Under the pieces are notes generated by a model that was given only the letters and a program-made list of their open reading frames with translations, ran no database searches and was not told where the DNA came from. This document shows, piece by piece, positions 9,403 through 18,313 of a stretch of DNA of 64,000 nt (position 1 is the first letter of the stretch; each line of letters opens with the position of its first letter). This DNA comes from Clostridium puniceum (GTDB lineage Bacteria > Bacillota > Clostridia > Clostridiales > Clostridiaceae), in contig NZ_LZZM01000167.1 of assembly GCF_002006345.1 (NCBI RefSeq), forward strand, positions 1 to 64,000, read 5' to 3'. Position numbers and translations under genes: made by a program.

Positions 9403-9640
9403 AAATTTCGCGTTCCCACTCTAATTGAATTAATTAAATATTAATCCCACTCATTTAGACACTAAAAAATGTCCTATCGCTATAACGGGTGAACCCGAAA
9501 AATCCTACTAGTATTCAGACTTCAACTCCAAAGGGCACTTCACATAAATTCTTGATGAAAAGTTCTCAGCAATCTTTTCTCTCTGTAAACTTCCTTTATG
9601 ATACTTTCCTTTTTCACGGTTTTTAATTCCTAGTGTTTTG
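9362..9640 (-). promoter_or_regulatory. T-box leader, probably tRNA-Cys specific
   Basis: The minus-strand leader contains the T-box core GAGTGGGAACGCG (about 9409-9422) followed by the terminator. Further upstream there is a Stem I with GGAAGTTTACAGAGAG and GATTGCTGAGAA blocks typical of T-boxes. A TGC (Cys) triplet at 9535-9537 in the expected specifier region, plus the cysteine genes downstream, support tRNA-Cys as ligand. Uncharged tRNA would stabilise the antiterminator and turn cysK-cysE on. The specifier assignment is by eye and less certain than the T-box itself. Confidence 0.85.
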
Positions 9641-9657
9641 ATAAGGTTTATATTAAC

Positions 9658-9685
9658 ATTATATTCTATTAAAAAAAAAAGTCAA
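9658..9685 (-). promoter_or_regulatory. Promoter of the T-box-cysKE transcript
   Basis: -35 TTGACT (9680-9685), 16-bp spacer, consensus -10 TATAAT (9658-9663) on the minus strand. The -35 lies within the 3' flank of the terminator of the preceding gene. Confidence 0.7.
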
Positions 9686-9716
9686 CACTTTTTAAGAAAA
9701 TTCCATAAAAAGTGTT
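9671..9716 (-). terminator. Terminator of the PRC/MgtE_N/CBS gene
   Basis: AACACTTTTT (minus strand) pairs perfectly with AAAAAGTGTT across a 13-base loop, then GAC and ten T residues. The T-run is also the spacer of the cysK leader promoter. Confidence 0.75.
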
Positions 9717-9734
9717 CACTTTCTCTCATTTTAA

Positions 9735-10985
9735 CTAATTCTTCTTTTTCCAAAGAGGATATAAAAATTCATCAATCAAATCATGAATAATTACTATTCC
9801 AACTAGCTTTCCTTCTTCATCTACTACTGGTACAGAATTCAAATCATATTTCGCTGCAACTTCTATAGCTTCATTTATTTCATCATCATGCTTTACACGG
9901 GATACTATTTCGTCCATTATTTCTTTTATCTTTATATTAGGTCCATTTATTATCAATTCTCTTAAAGTAACTACACCTTTTATCTGATCTTCTTCATTTG
10001 TTATATATACATAATTAATGACCTCTTCATCTGGTTTCATTTCCCTTAACATATCAATAGTTTCTCCAACTGTAATATCTAAATTTACAGATATAAATTC
10101 TTTACTCATTATACTACCAACAGTTTCATCTTCATACTGCAAAAGTTCCTTAACCTCGTCAGCGTCTTCTTTTTCTAAATTTATTAATATTTTTTCTCTT
10201 TCATCTTCATCTAAATCATCTAATAAATCCGCAATTTCGTCATTAGGCATGTTTTCTAATACTTCAACAGTTTTGCTATCAGATAGATCTTTAATTATAG
10301 CACCTTTATATTCGGAATCTATTTCTTCTAAAGTATCAGCTGCTAAATCTTCATCTAAAGATTCTAAAACTTGTTTTCTATAAGTTGCATCCAAATTTTC
10401 TAATATATCTGCAAGGTCAGCTGGATGCAAAGTGGATAACTTTTTATATGGAACAGCTAATTTCAAATTATTATCTACCATTTCTAATGATTCAACATCG
10501 TCCCATCTTAAAACTTTCTCTTCCAAGTCCTTCCTCATAATTTTATAGAAAAATTTCATAATTCCTGCTATTTTAAGCCTTCTATATCTAGCCATTGGTC
10601 CTGTTTCAACTCCAATAACCCTATACTCACCTGCAATTCTTGCAATTCTCAAATCATTAACCCTAACTACTTGTTTTCCATTTATATCAACTATCTTTTT
10701 ATCTAATAGATTTTCAGAAAGTAAATAACTATATCTCATTGGAAGTATTTCTTTGCTTCCTCGTGTTTTTATCTTAAACTTGCCATCTTTATTAGTAAAC
10801 TCTATATACCTAAATTCGTAATGAAATGTAACTCCATCTCTTTTAAGTTTATATCCAATTACCCTCGGATATCCACCTTCTGTAGTCACATAAACATCTC
10901 TCAAATAACCTAAAACATCTCCAAATTCATCATAAACTTTTTTATCTATAATGTTTGTATATAGAAATATAGATAATCCCATCAT
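9735..10985 (-). CDS. Soluble PRC-barrel / MgtE N-terminal / CBS-pair protein
   Basis: Multidomain protein (416 aa) without membrane segments. Residues about 8-85 and 95-165 look like two PRC-barrel-like beta domains. Residues about 180-285 are the acidic helical MgtE N domain (LHPADLADILENLD and similar repeats). Residues about 290-405 are two CBS domains (TVGSIMSKEFISV; LNSVPVVDEEGKLVGIV). MgtE_N plus CBS form the cytosolic magnesium sensor of MgtE channels, but the MgtE transmembrane domain is absent. Such proteins are often encoded beside an Nramp-like transporter; none is present here. A regulatory role in Mg/metal or nucleotide sensing is inferred only. It has its own terminator and a 630-base upstream gap. 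Confidence 0.8.
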   Translation of the reverse strand: MMGLSIFLYTNIIDKKVYDEFGDVLGYLRDVYVTTEGGYPRVIGYKLKRDGVTFHYEFRYIEFTNKDGKFKIKTRGSKEILPMRYSYLLSENLLDKKIVDINGKQVVRVNDLRIARIAGEYRVIGVETGPMARYRRLKIAGIMKFFYKIMRKDLEEKVLRWDDVESLEMVDNNLKLAVPYKKLSTLHPADLADILENLDATYRKQVLESLDEDLAADTLEEIDSEYKGAIIKDLSDSKTVEVLENMPNDEIADLLDDLDEDEREKILINLEKEDADEVKELLQYEDETVGSIMSKEFISVNLDITVGETIDMLREMKPDEEVINYVYITNEEDQIKGVVTLRELIINGPNIKIKEIMDEIVSRVKHDDEINEAIEVAAKYDLNSVPVVDEEGKLVGIVIIHDLIDEFLYPLWKKKN

Positions 10986-11615
10986 AGTTGTGTCCTCCTA
11001 CTTTGCACAGAAAGAAAGTCTTTAAATGGAACTCATATTTCTAAAATAAATGATAAATAATATATTTATTTAAAACTTTTGAGCCTTATTTTAGATAAAG
11101 GACTTTTCTTCTGAATATATTTAGTTTTTGCTATATTAAAGTTTATATTCTGAGGTCCATCCTCCATCTTTTACACCACCCTTGGTTCAGTTAAAAGTTA
11201 ACATTTTATTTTTTTATCATCTAATATTTATTAAAATACTTAAGTTTTTGGCAATGGATAGTCTAATATGAAATCATTTAATATTCCTTCAATTATTACT
11301 ACCTCTATTTATTATATTACATAGCCGTAAAAAGGCAATAAATTTTTATTACTTTATAATTATCTCCTCCATTTTGAGTTATATAATGAATAACTATTTA
11401 GGATTTTTATATTTATAAAAGTTTTTTGTTGTGATTAATAAGTTCATTATTGTTCTTTACACTTTTTTTATGTGTATAAATTCTTGATTGTGCTTCGCCC
11501 TTTTTTATAGGTGCTTATTTTTTATATGTGTATATTGTTTGTAAACTAATTATTGTTATGTTAATATACTTTAAGAATAAACTTTGAAAAAATAAAGAAT
11601 TGGAGTTAATAATAT
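10986..11615. other. 630-bp divergent intergenic region
   Basis: AT-rich region between the divergent CBS-protein and ygiQ genes. On the minus strand it includes one short reading frame with a ribosome binding site (listed separately). No transporter remnant, riboswitch or clear paired promoter boxes were recognised. Confidence 0.4.
11066..11167 (-). CDS. Candidate 33-aa leader or small basic peptide
   Basis: A short frame beginning MEDGPQNINF and ending KIRLKSF, with AAGGGTGGTG about six bases before its ATG. It ends about 80 bases before the PRC/MgtE_N/CBS gene on the same strand. The good ribosome binding site and lack of other content make it worth listing, but there is no homology that I recognise and such frames arise by chance. 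Confidence 0.25.
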   Translation of the reverse strand: MEDGPQNINFNIAKTKYIQKKSPLSKIRLKSFK

Positions 11616-13646
11616 ATGAAACTTTGCAAGGAATTTTTACCTATTAGTAAAGAGGATTTAAAAAAAAGAAAAATTGAACAACTAGATTTTATTATTGTTT
11701 CTGGCGATGCTTATGTAGATCATCCTTCTTTCGGAACTGCTATTATAGGTAGAACCCTTGAAGCGCAGGGTTTTACTGTTGGAATTATAGCTCAGCCAAG
11801 ATGGAATGATTGCGAGGACTTCAAAAGACTTGGTAAACCTAAGTATGGATTTTTAGTTAATTCAGGAAATATAGACTCTATGGTTAATCACTATACTACT
11901 GCTAAAAAGACAAGACGTGAAGATTTATATTCTCCTGGTGGTGAAGCTGGCCATAGACCAGATAGAGCTATTATAGTTTACTGTAATAGAATACGAGAAG
12001 CTTATAAGGATACTTCTATTGCAATTGGTGGAATAGAAGCAAGTCTTAGACGTTTTGCCCATTATGATTATTGGGATAATAAAGTTAGACGTAGCATCCT
12101 TGTAGATTCAAAAGCAGATTTATTAATGTATGGTATGGGAGAAAAAACTGTAATTCAAATCGCTGAATTATTGAGATATGGCGCAAGTATAAAAAATATT
12201 ACTACAGTTCGTGGCACTTGTTATTTAACTAAAGATATATCTAATATAAAAAATGTGGTTAAAGTTCCTTCTTTTGAAGAAGTATATACTGATAAAAAAG
12301 CTTATGGCACTGCTTATAAATCTGAATATTATGAACAAGATTCTATAAATGGTAGAACTATAATTCAAAAATATGGTGATCGATATTTAGTTCAAAATCC
12401 ACCTCAAGAAGATTTAACTCAAGCTGAAATGGATATGACTTATGATTTACCTTATACAAGGACATATCATCCAATGTATGAAGCAAAAGGTGGAATACCT
12501 GCAATACAAGAAGTTGAATTTTCAATAACCAGCCATAGAGGATGTTTTGGTTCATGTTCCTTCTGTGCTTTAACATTCCATCAAGGAAGAGTTATTCAAA
12601 ATAGAGGCCAAGATTCAATTGTTGAAGAAGCAAAATTATTAACAACTTTACCTAACTTTAAAGGATACATACATGATATCGGAGGTCCTACTGCAAATTT
12701 TAGACATAGAGCTTGCCAAAAGCAAATAGAACATGGTACTTGTAAAAATAAGCAATGTATGTTCCCAGCTCCATGCAAAAATTTAACAATTGATCATACT
12801 GAATATCTTTCACTTTTGAAGAAAGTTAGAAATTTGCCTGGAATAAAAAAAGTATTTATTCGCTCAGGAATTAGATATGATTATCTTATTCATGATAAAA
12901 ATGATTCTTTCTTTAAAGAATTGTGTGAACATCATATAAGCGGTCAATTAAAAGTTGCTCCAGAACATATTGTTCCAAGAGTACTAAATCAAATGGGTAA
13001 GCCAACAAAGGAAATCTATGATAAATTTGTTAGTAAGTATTTTCAAATAAATGAGAAAATAAATAAAAAACAATTTTTAGTTCCTTATTTAATGTCTTCT
13101 CACCCTGGTTCAGATTTAAATGCAGCAATTGAGCTAGCTGAATATATAAAACAAATGGGATATACACCAGAACAAGTACAAGATTTTTATCCTACACCAG
13201 GTAGTTTATCAACTACAATATATTACACAGGTGTTAATCCAATTACAGGAGAAGAAGTGTATGTTCCAAGAACATCTGAAGAAAAAGATATGCAAAGATC
13301 ATTAATACAATTTGCCGTGCCAAAAAATCATCAAAAAGTTAAGAAAGCTTTAATTAAAGCTCACAGAGAAGACTTAATCGGTAATGGAAAAGATTGTTTA
13401 ATAGGATTAACCCCTGGAAAGCTTGGTTATCAAGGCAAAAATAGAAATAAACCAACTAGTGACAATATAAATAAAAATGATAATATAACTTCAAATAAAA
13501 AATTTGCTACTAACAAAAATAGTAATTCTAAAAATGTTTTAAATTCCCATTCATCAAATAGTTCAAAAAATAATTTAAATAAAAATATAAAAATCATAAA
13601 AAATTCTTCTCGCAAAAATAATACTAGTAAAAAAAGGATACATTAA
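11616..13646 (+). CDS. YgiQ family radical SAM protein
   Basis: Large radical SAM protein (676 aa). The radical SAM cluster motif CxxxCxxC is at Cys310, 314 and 317 ([11 protein letters not shown]), with the YgiQ-type N-terminal domain before it (for example [23 protein letters not shown] near 139-160) and the YgiQ C-terminal block ([15 protein letters not shown]) after. The last 60 or so residues are Asn/Lys/Ser-rich low complexity, less conserved than the rest and likely disordered. The substrate of the family is not established to my knowledge. Monocistronic with a strong terminator. Confidence 0.93.
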   Translation: MKLCKEFLPISKEDLKKRKIEQLDFIIVSGDAYVDHPSFGTAIIGRTLEAQGFTVGIIAQPRWNDCEDFKRLGKPKYGFLVNSGNIDSMVNHYTTAKKTRREDLYSPGGEAGHRPDRAIIVYCNRIREAYKDTSIAIGGIEASLRRFAHYDYWDNKVRRSILVDSKADLLMYGMGEKTVIQIAELLRYGASIKNITTVRGTCYLTKDISNIKNVVKVPSFEEVYTDKKAYGTAYKSEYYEQDSINGRTIIQKYGDRYLVQNPPQEDLTQAEMDMTYDLPYTRTYHPMYEAKGGIPAIQEVEFSITSHRGCFGSCSFCALTFHQGRVIQNRGQDSIVEEAKLLTTLPNFKGYIHDIGGPTANFRHRACQKQIEHGTCKNKQCMFPAPCKNLTIDHTEYLSLLKKVRNLPGIKKVFIRSGIRYDYLIHDKNDSFFKELCEHHISGQLKVAPEHIVPRVLNQMGKPTKEIYDKFVSKYFQINEKINKKQFLVPYLMSSHPGSDLNAAIELAEYIKQMGYTPEQVQDFYPTPGSLSTTIYYTGVNPITGEEVYVPRTSEEKDMQRSLIQFAVPKNHQKVKKALIKAHREDLIGNGKDCLIGLTPGKLGYQGKNRNKPTSDNINKNDNITSNKKFATNKNSNSKNVLNSHSSNSSKNNLNKNIKIIKNSSRKNNTSKKRIH

Positions 13647-13649
13647 TCG

Positions 13650-13693
13650 AAGTGGCTACCTTACAATTTAATATAAGGCAGCCACTTTATTAA
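13650..13693 (+). terminator. Terminator after ygiQ-like gene
   Basis: AAGTGGCTACCTTA pairs with TAAGGCAGCCACTT (one mismatch) around an AT-rich loop, followed by TATTAATG. Within 5 bases of the stop codon. Confidence 0.75.
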
Positions 13694-13888
13694 TGTAAAG
13701 CATTCTTCTAACATTAGTTGCTATAATTGTTCTTGATTGAGCTTGCCCATTAACTTTACTCTGGAAAATCATCAAACTATATAGCATAAAAAAATAAATC
13801 AGAGAAACTTTCTTTAACTTATTTCATATACTATATTGTTGTTATATGTTTTTGTTTTAATTGAGCAAATAAAAGAATTATAGATTTA

Positions 13889-13917
13889 TTGACATCCAAT
13901 TAAAACTACTTTATAAT
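13889..13917 (+). promoter_or_regulatory. Promoter of the glycine-riboswitch transcript
   Basis: Perfect consensus TTGACA (13889-13894), 17-bp spacer and TATAAT (13912-13917), placing transcription start about 25 bases before aptamer 1. Confidence 0.85.
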
Positions 13918-13937
13918 CAATTTAGAAATTTATAGTG

Positions 13938-14160
13938 ATCGTATGACGAATTTGGGAGAGACTGCAAATAGCAGCGCCGAAGGTGAAACCGCAACAAACT
14001 CTCAGGCAAAAGGACCGAATTCTGACGGAACTCTGGAAAGTCTTATGACACCCAAGAAGCAATCTTTCGCTTAGGCAGATAAACATTTTAGACAAGCATA
14101 CTTACTAATTGTTTTTTAATATGCCTTATTAAAGAGAATCTTTCAGGTAACATAACAGAG
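13938..14160 (+). promoter_or_regulatory. Tandem glycine riboswitch, second aptamer diverged
   Basis: Aptamer 1 (about 13945-14028) shows P1 arms GAATTTGG/CCGAATTC, GGGAGAG, GCGCCGAAGG and the hallmark CTCTCAGGCAAAAGGAC. Aptamer 2 (about 14030-14160) begins CTCTGGAAAG, has CACCCAAGAAGCAA in place of the usual CACCGAAG block, a long AT-rich insertion, then CTTTCAGGTAACATAACAGAG. Its closing arms CTCTG/CAGAG pair. The expected AAAAGGAC of the binding core is changed in aptamer 2. The 3' arm of aptamer 2 P1 (CAGAG) overlaps the first arm of the following terminator, so glycine binding should prevent termination (ON switch). Confidence 0.9.
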
Positions 14161-14191
14161 GCGAATTGTTTACGCAATTCGTCTCTTTTTT
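14157..14191 (+). terminator. Glycine-riboswitch expression-platform terminator
   Basis: AGAGGCGAATTG pairs with CAATTCGTCTCT around a 6-base loop, followed by seven T residues. The 5' arm shares AGAG with P1 of aptamer 2. Confidence 0.88.
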
Positions 14192-14228
14192 ATGCACAAT
14201 GATCTAAATTGAAAGGAGTATTTTATCC

Positions 14229-14825
14229 ATGTATGACATTGCCTTATTAGAATATCTAGGCATCTTTGCATTTGCAGCTTCTGGTGCTTTTGTTGCAATT
14301 GATGAAAAATTTGATTTATTCGGTATATATATTTTAGCTACTGTTACAGCTATGGGAGGAGGAGTTCTTCGTGACATTGTTACTAATGTTGGAATTCCAT
14401 TATTCTTTTCTAACTACAAAACCATTCCTTTTATTATTTTAGGAGCAACAATTCCTATTATTCTTCGTGGTAAATTAAAATATAATACTCTATTTGTAGT
14501 AATGGATGCTATTGGTCTCTCTGCCTTTTTTGTATCCTCCGGTCTTAAGGCTATTGAAAATGGATATAATTTAATGTTATTTTTATTTGCTGCAAGTATA
14601 ACAGGTGTTGGTGGTGGAATGCTTAGAGATATAATTACTAATAGAAAGCCTGAAATTTTCAAAACTGATATTTATTGCGTTGCAGGTATTATTGGTTCAC
14701 TCACACTATGGTTTTTATATCCTGCTCTAGGACCTCATATTGCACAGCATTTATCATTAATCATTATCTTTTCTGTTAGAATGATTTGTTATATGAAGAA
14801 AATTAATCTTCCAGTTATTAATTAA
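14229..14825 (+). CDS. TRIC/UPF0126 family membrane protein, candidate glycine transporter
   Basis: Integral membrane protein (198 aa, about seven helices) with two repeats of the UPF0126 domain, each with a glycine-rich signature: MGGGVLRDIVTN near residues 41-52 and VGGGMLRDIITN near 125-136. The fold is that of trimeric intracellular cation channels. It is the only gene behind the tandem glycine riboswitch, so its level should rise with glycine; this suggests a role in glycine movement across the membrane rather than cation flux. That function is inference from regulation. AAAGGAG precedes the ATG. A terminator follows at 14926. Confidence 0.85.
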   Translation: MYDIALLEYLGIFAFAASGAFVAIDEKFDLFGIYILATVTAMGGGVLRDIVTNVGIPLFFSNYKTIPFIILGATIPIILRGKLKYNTLFVVMDAIGLSAFFVSSGLKAIENGYNLMLFLFAASITGVGGGMLRDIITNRKPEIFKTDIYCVAGIIGSLTLWFLYPALGPHIAQHLSLIIIFSVRMICYMKKINLPVIN

Positions 14826-14925
14826 AATTAATTCTATGTAAATTATATATTAATATCATAATCAAATATAAATTTATTTCTAATTAGCTTAAGATATGTA
14901 TAACTCAAACATTATGAAATTGAAA

Positions 14926-14956
14926 AGAACTGCCATTCTGACAGTTCTAATTTTTT
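14926..14956 (+). terminator. Terminator after TRIC-like gene
   Basis: AGAACTG...CAGTTCT with a 9-base loop followed by AATTTTTT, about 100 bases after the stop. Confidence 0.7.
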
Positions 14957-15027
14957 AACTATTTTTTAATTATCTAAACATTATTACTCAAATATTTCAG
15001 CACTAATAGTATTATAATTTTATTGAA

Positions 15028-15681
15028 TTATTTTTTTAATCCTCCATTAAATCCTTTTAATACTAAATTCATAATCATAAGAAATATTGTATCCCCTATT
15101 ACTGAATAAGGAAAAATTTTAATTCCACCTAAAATAATAATATCTTCTATAATTACTATTAAAATTGCTATAATTATAAACCATATTCCAGCTTTATTTA
15201 CAAAAGGCTTATCTAATAAAATTACATTTATGATAAGTAAAACTGCTAGTAATATCAATGAAAATAAAAATAACACTGTTTGCTTATCTATTTCTAATAT
15301 AAATCCATATAAGTAACTTACTTGTACTGTTACTTTTGAAGTGTACATTATAACTATATAAATAGTACATATAAATATTGCAATAATATAACTCCAGATA
15401 AATTTCAATCTTTCTGCCCTTAAGAAAACATAAGTTATAACAAGTACTATAAGCGGAATTGATAAATGATTTAAAAAGATTATTGATTTTAAATAATATA
15501 TTATAGTGCTATTTTCTAATATACATAAAAGAAATAATGCTATATGTCTTAATAAAAATAATGTAATTACTATTGTTAAATAAATCTTTATTTTTCGTGG
15601 TGAAACTTCTAAATTTTTTTTCATAATAAAGATAGATAAAAAAATTATAAGTAACAAAAATAAATAGTATGCAAAATTCAC
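15028..15681 (-). CDS. Unknown multi-pass membrane protein
   Basis: Hydrophobic protein (217 aa) with about seven predicted membrane helices spaced evenly through its length and short, basic loops (KKNLEVSPRKIK near residue 22, a C-terminal GGLKK). I recognise no family motif. It starts with GTG behind GGGAGTG and lies 51 bases after the lipid-kinase gene on the same strand, so it is probably its operon partner and may act at the membrane with that enzyme; this is context only. Confidence 0.7.
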   Translation of the reverse strand: MNFAYYLFLLLIIFLSIFIMKKNLEVSPRKIKIYLTIVITLFLLRHIALFLLCILENSTIIYYLKSIIFLNHLSIPLIVLVITYVFLRAERLKFIWSYIIAIFICTIYIVIMYTSKVTVQVSYLYGFILEIDKQTVLFLFSLILLAVLLIINVILLDKPFVNKAGIWFIIIAILIVIIEDIIILGGIKIFPYSVIGDTIFLMIMNLVLKGFNGGLKK

Positions 15682-15732
15682 AAATTACACTCCCACAAAC
15701 ATTACTGTTACTTATATTTATTATAATTTATT

Positions 15733-16611
15733 TTATTTTATACCTAAAAGTTTAATTCCACCCTTAATACATTTGATTCTTAAAGGAAAATCTGGACCTC
15801 TTTCTCCATCAATATCTGTAACAATATCTTCTGAAGATTCAATATATACATTATCAGTTTTAAAATAAACAACCTTATCAGAATCTAAATGTTCTCCTTT
15901 TAGAAGTTTTATAAACAATGGTAATAATTCTATTATTGGTATAGCTTTAAACATCACTACATCTAACTTACCATCTGTAATCTCTGCTTCTATAGCTAAA
16001 TTAAGATTTCCAGCTGTCTGACCATTAAAAACTAAAAGTAAATACATTTCTCCTTCGTAATCACATTCTTTTGATGATATCTTCACTTTCAATTTTCTAA
16101 AATTAGGTAATTCTTCAAGTCCTTTTAAATAGTAAGCTAATTTGCCCATTGTATTTTTTAAATTTACATCTGTTTTTTGAGATATATCAGTAAAAAGTCC
16201 TGTACTAGCCACATTTATAAAGTATTTATCATTAATTTTTCCTAAATCAACTGCTACTGGTTTGGAATCTAAAATTTGTTTACAAGCTTCTTCTATATCT
16301 GATGGCATATTAATAAACTTTCCAAAATCATTTGCAGTCCCAACTGGCAATATTCCTATTGGCAAATTTACATTTCTTTGTTTCATAGCATTCACTAATG
16401 AGTCTACAGTTCCATCTCCACCAGCTATTAATATATAACTATATGTTTCATCAATTATATCTAAAGCTTCTGCTAAGTCTCTGCCTCTTTGAATTCTATA
16501 TGGTACAACTGTTAAATTTGCTTCTTGATGCAATTTTATAACATTATCTAATTCATTTATAATACTATTTTCACCTGAGTATGGGTTGTATATGAATCTT
16601 ACTTTTTTCAT
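15733..16611 (-). CDS. YegS/BmrU-type lipid kinase (diacylglycerol kinase family)
   Basis: Diacylglycerol-kinase catalytic-fold protein (292 aa) that phosphorylates a lipid at the membrane face using ATP. The nucleotide-binding GGDGTVDSLVNAM is at about 64-76 and LPVGTANDFGKF follows at about 92-103. The C-terminal half (VDLGKINDKYFINVASTG; VTDIDGE) matches the family. This resembles soluble DgkB-like kinases rather than the small membrane DgkA. It heads a probable two-gene unit with the downstream membrane protein and is divergent from phosphatidylserine synthase, suggesting phospholipid turnover as the shared theme. Confidence 0.88.
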   Translation of the reverse strand: MKKVRFIYNPYSGENSIINELDNVIKLHQEANLTVVPYRIQRGRDLAEALDIIDETYSYILIAGGDGTVDSLVNAMKQRNVNLPIGILPVGTANDFGKFINMPSDIEEACKQILDSKPVAVDLGKINDKYFINVASTGLFTDISQKTDVNLKNTMGKLAYYLKGLEELPNFRKLKVKISSKECDYEGEMYLLLVFNGQTAGNLNLAIEAEITDGKLDVVMFKAIPIIELLPLFIKLLKGEHLDSDKVVYFKTDNVYIESSEDIVTDIDGERGPDFPLRIKCIKGGIKLLGIK

Positions 16612-16914
16612 AAATTAACCTGCCTCCCAAAATTTTATATTATTTTATTTTAATGATACATAAAATCAATTAAAAAGTTTTTATAAAAATATTATGTTAA
16701 AATGCAACATTTAGTATTCTATCTATAAAATTGAACCTAATAAAATGTTACACATACTGACCATTAAACAAAATTGATTATATCATTTTCACTATTTAAT
16801 GTCGATATGATAATCTTAATAAAATCTTAAACTTAAATTATCTCTTATATTATTTTGATTTATATGTTATAATAATTCCTTGTAAGTATTTTTTATAATT
16901 TTAGGAGTGATTTT
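16612..16914. other. 303-bp divergent promoter region
   Basis: Separates the lipid-kinase gene (minus) from pssA (plus). On the plus strand there is an extended -10 element TGTTATAAT at 16865-16873, about 40 bases before the pssA start. No -35 is clear. Nothing else is recognisable. Confidence 0.5.
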
Positions 16915-17436
16915 ATGAGGAAAAGCTGTATTCCTAATGTATTTACCTTTATTAATTTATCTTGTGGAATTATGTCAATATTATCAGTAATGAATGAAAA
17001 ATTTGCATATGCAGGAGCATTTATTTTACTAGCAGGATTAGTAGACAGATATGATGGAAGAATAGCTCGTTTTTTAAATGTTTCTAGTGATTTAGGAAAG
17101 GAATTAGATTCCTTAGCTGATTTGGTTTCTTTTGGCGTAGCGCCATCTATATTAGTATATATATTATTTAATTTAAAATCTTTTGGCCCATATGGATTAT
17201 TAGGGTTTGCTATACTATTAATCTTTCCAATTTGTGGTGCGTATAGATTAGCTCGTTTTAATACTGCAGACTTTGATGGTTCTTTCACTGGTATACCAAT
17301 AACAATCGTTGGTTGTTTTATGGCCCTTTTTTCATTACTTAATTTAAGCGGAAAAATATCAATTTATATTGTTGCTGCTTTAATGATTGCTGGTTCATAC
17401 TTAATGGTAAGCACGATTAAGTTGAAAAAATTTTAA
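16915..17436 (+). CDS. pssA: CDP-diacylglycerol--serine O-phosphatidyltransferase
   Basis: Membrane enzyme (173 aa) making phosphatidylserine from CDP-diacylglycerol and serine, the route to phosphatidylethanolamine. The CDP-alcohol phosphotransferase signature D-G-x2-A-R-x8-G-x3-D-x3-D is complete from Asp47 to Asp69 (DGRIAR...GKELDSLAD). About six membrane helices. It starts RKSCIPNVFTFINL, the usual N-terminus of the short Gram-positive PssA. AGGAGTG precedes the ATG. No psd gene lies next to it, unlike in some Firmicutes. Confidence 0.92.
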   Translation: MRKSCIPNVFTFINLSCGIMSILSVMNEKFAYAGAFILLAGLVDRYDGRIARFLNVSSDLGKELDSLADLVSFGVAPSILVYILFNLKSFGPYGLLGFAILLIFPICGAYRLARFNTADFDGSFTGIPITIVGCFMALFSLLNLSGKISIYIVAALMIAGSYLMVSTIKLKKF

Positions 17437-17450
17437 AATGTATAAATTAT

Positions 17451-17490
17451 AAAAAACTCTGTCTTAATAATTATGAAGACGGAGTTTTTT
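17451..17490. terminator. Bidirectional terminator after pssA
   Basis: AAAAAACTCTGTCTT pairs with AAGACGGAGTTTTTT (one wobble) between convergent genes, with A/T tracts on both sides. Confidence 0.8.
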
Positions 17491-17529
17491 ATATATATAA
17501 TTTATAATTCTTCACCAAAAATTCCACTT

Positions 17530-17877
17530 CTATAATTCTCGTATTTCAGAATTTTGAAGGTTTAACTCATTATCTATTTCTGTGAATATCTTATCCTTTT
17601 CTGTACTTACTATAATATAATCATTTTTAATCTTACAATACTTTAAATATGCGCCTTCACATTTATCTAATGTATTGATTAACCTATCTATTAAATCCCC
17701 TACTTGATCAACTCTCTCCAAGGCCTTTTTCACCTCACTTTTCTTTGCTATATTAACATTATATAGTTCTGATGCACCTCCAATTAGTAATCTATAAGAA
17801 TCTACATAATTTTTTAGCAATATACTTAAATTAGCTATATCATCATATTGCTTTCTAGCTAAATCATCAAATTTCAT
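17530..17877 (-). CDS. Unknown small helical protein
   Basis: 115 aa, highly charged and predicted helical, with heptad-like stretches (KKALERVDQVGDLIDRLINTL near 66-86) suggesting a coiled coil. No signal peptide or membrane segment. Not recognised. AAGGAATT precedes the ATG. It is the last gene of a minus-strand run behind rubrerythrin and another unknown protein, and may be co-transcribed with them. Confidence 0.6.
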   Translation of the reverse strand: MKFDDLARKQYDDIANLSILLKNYVDSYRLLIGGASELYNVNIAKKSEVKKALERVDQVGDLIDRLINTLDKCEGAYLKYCKIKNDYIIVSTEKDKIFTEIDNELNLQNSEIREL

Positions 17878-17969
17878 AATTAATTCCTTATAAAATAATT
17901 AATTGAGAATTTCTACGCAATAGTTCTAAATTAATTTGGATTTTTATGATTTATTTTATACCACCAAAT

Positions 17970-18302
17970 TTAAATACTTAAAGTTTCACTAATAGCATAA
18001 TCTTCATCTATGTTATTTAATATATTTTTTATATAATCATTATCTGAAATTTCTTGAATCATATCATAATTATAAGTAGGTTCTTCATATTGGTTCTTCA
18101 ATAAATTTTGATACGTATATGGAAAATTTGCGTTTTCGCTTTCACCAATGAATCCCATATTTCCAAAATTTATTTCATTATCTTCTAAGCTCTCTTCCAT
18201 ACTAAATATATTCCAACCTCGCATGGATTCATTTCTTTTTTGTAGCAAATTTTCAACATAAACAACAGGAACAATAAATTCCTTTGGATATTCATAAATC
18301 AT
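17970..18302 (-). CDS. Unknown acidic small protein downstream of rubrerythrin
   Basis: 110 aa, rich in Asn, Glu, Tyr and Asp, starting MIYEYPKEFIVPVVYVENLL. The ATG at 18302 is preceded by AGGGGGC, which overlaps the end of the rubrerythrin gene, so translation is probably coupled. The longer start at 18323 would overlap that gene and lacks a ribosome binding site. Only 11 bases separate it from rubrerythrin. The composition is reminiscent of spore-coat or scaffold-type small proteins, but no family is recognised. Confidence 0.6.
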   Translation of the reverse strand: MIYEYPKEFIVPVVYVENLLQKRNESMRGWNIFSMEESLEDNEINFGNMGFIGESENANFPYTYQNLLKNQYEEPTYNYDMIQEISDNDYIKNILNNIDEDYAISETLSI

Positions 18303-18313
18303 ATATTTGCCCC

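Noticed and set aside
11350..11600. Repeated TGTGTATA words upstream of the ygiQ-like gene
   Set aside because: Low-complexity similarity only; the flanks do not align and no structure is supported.
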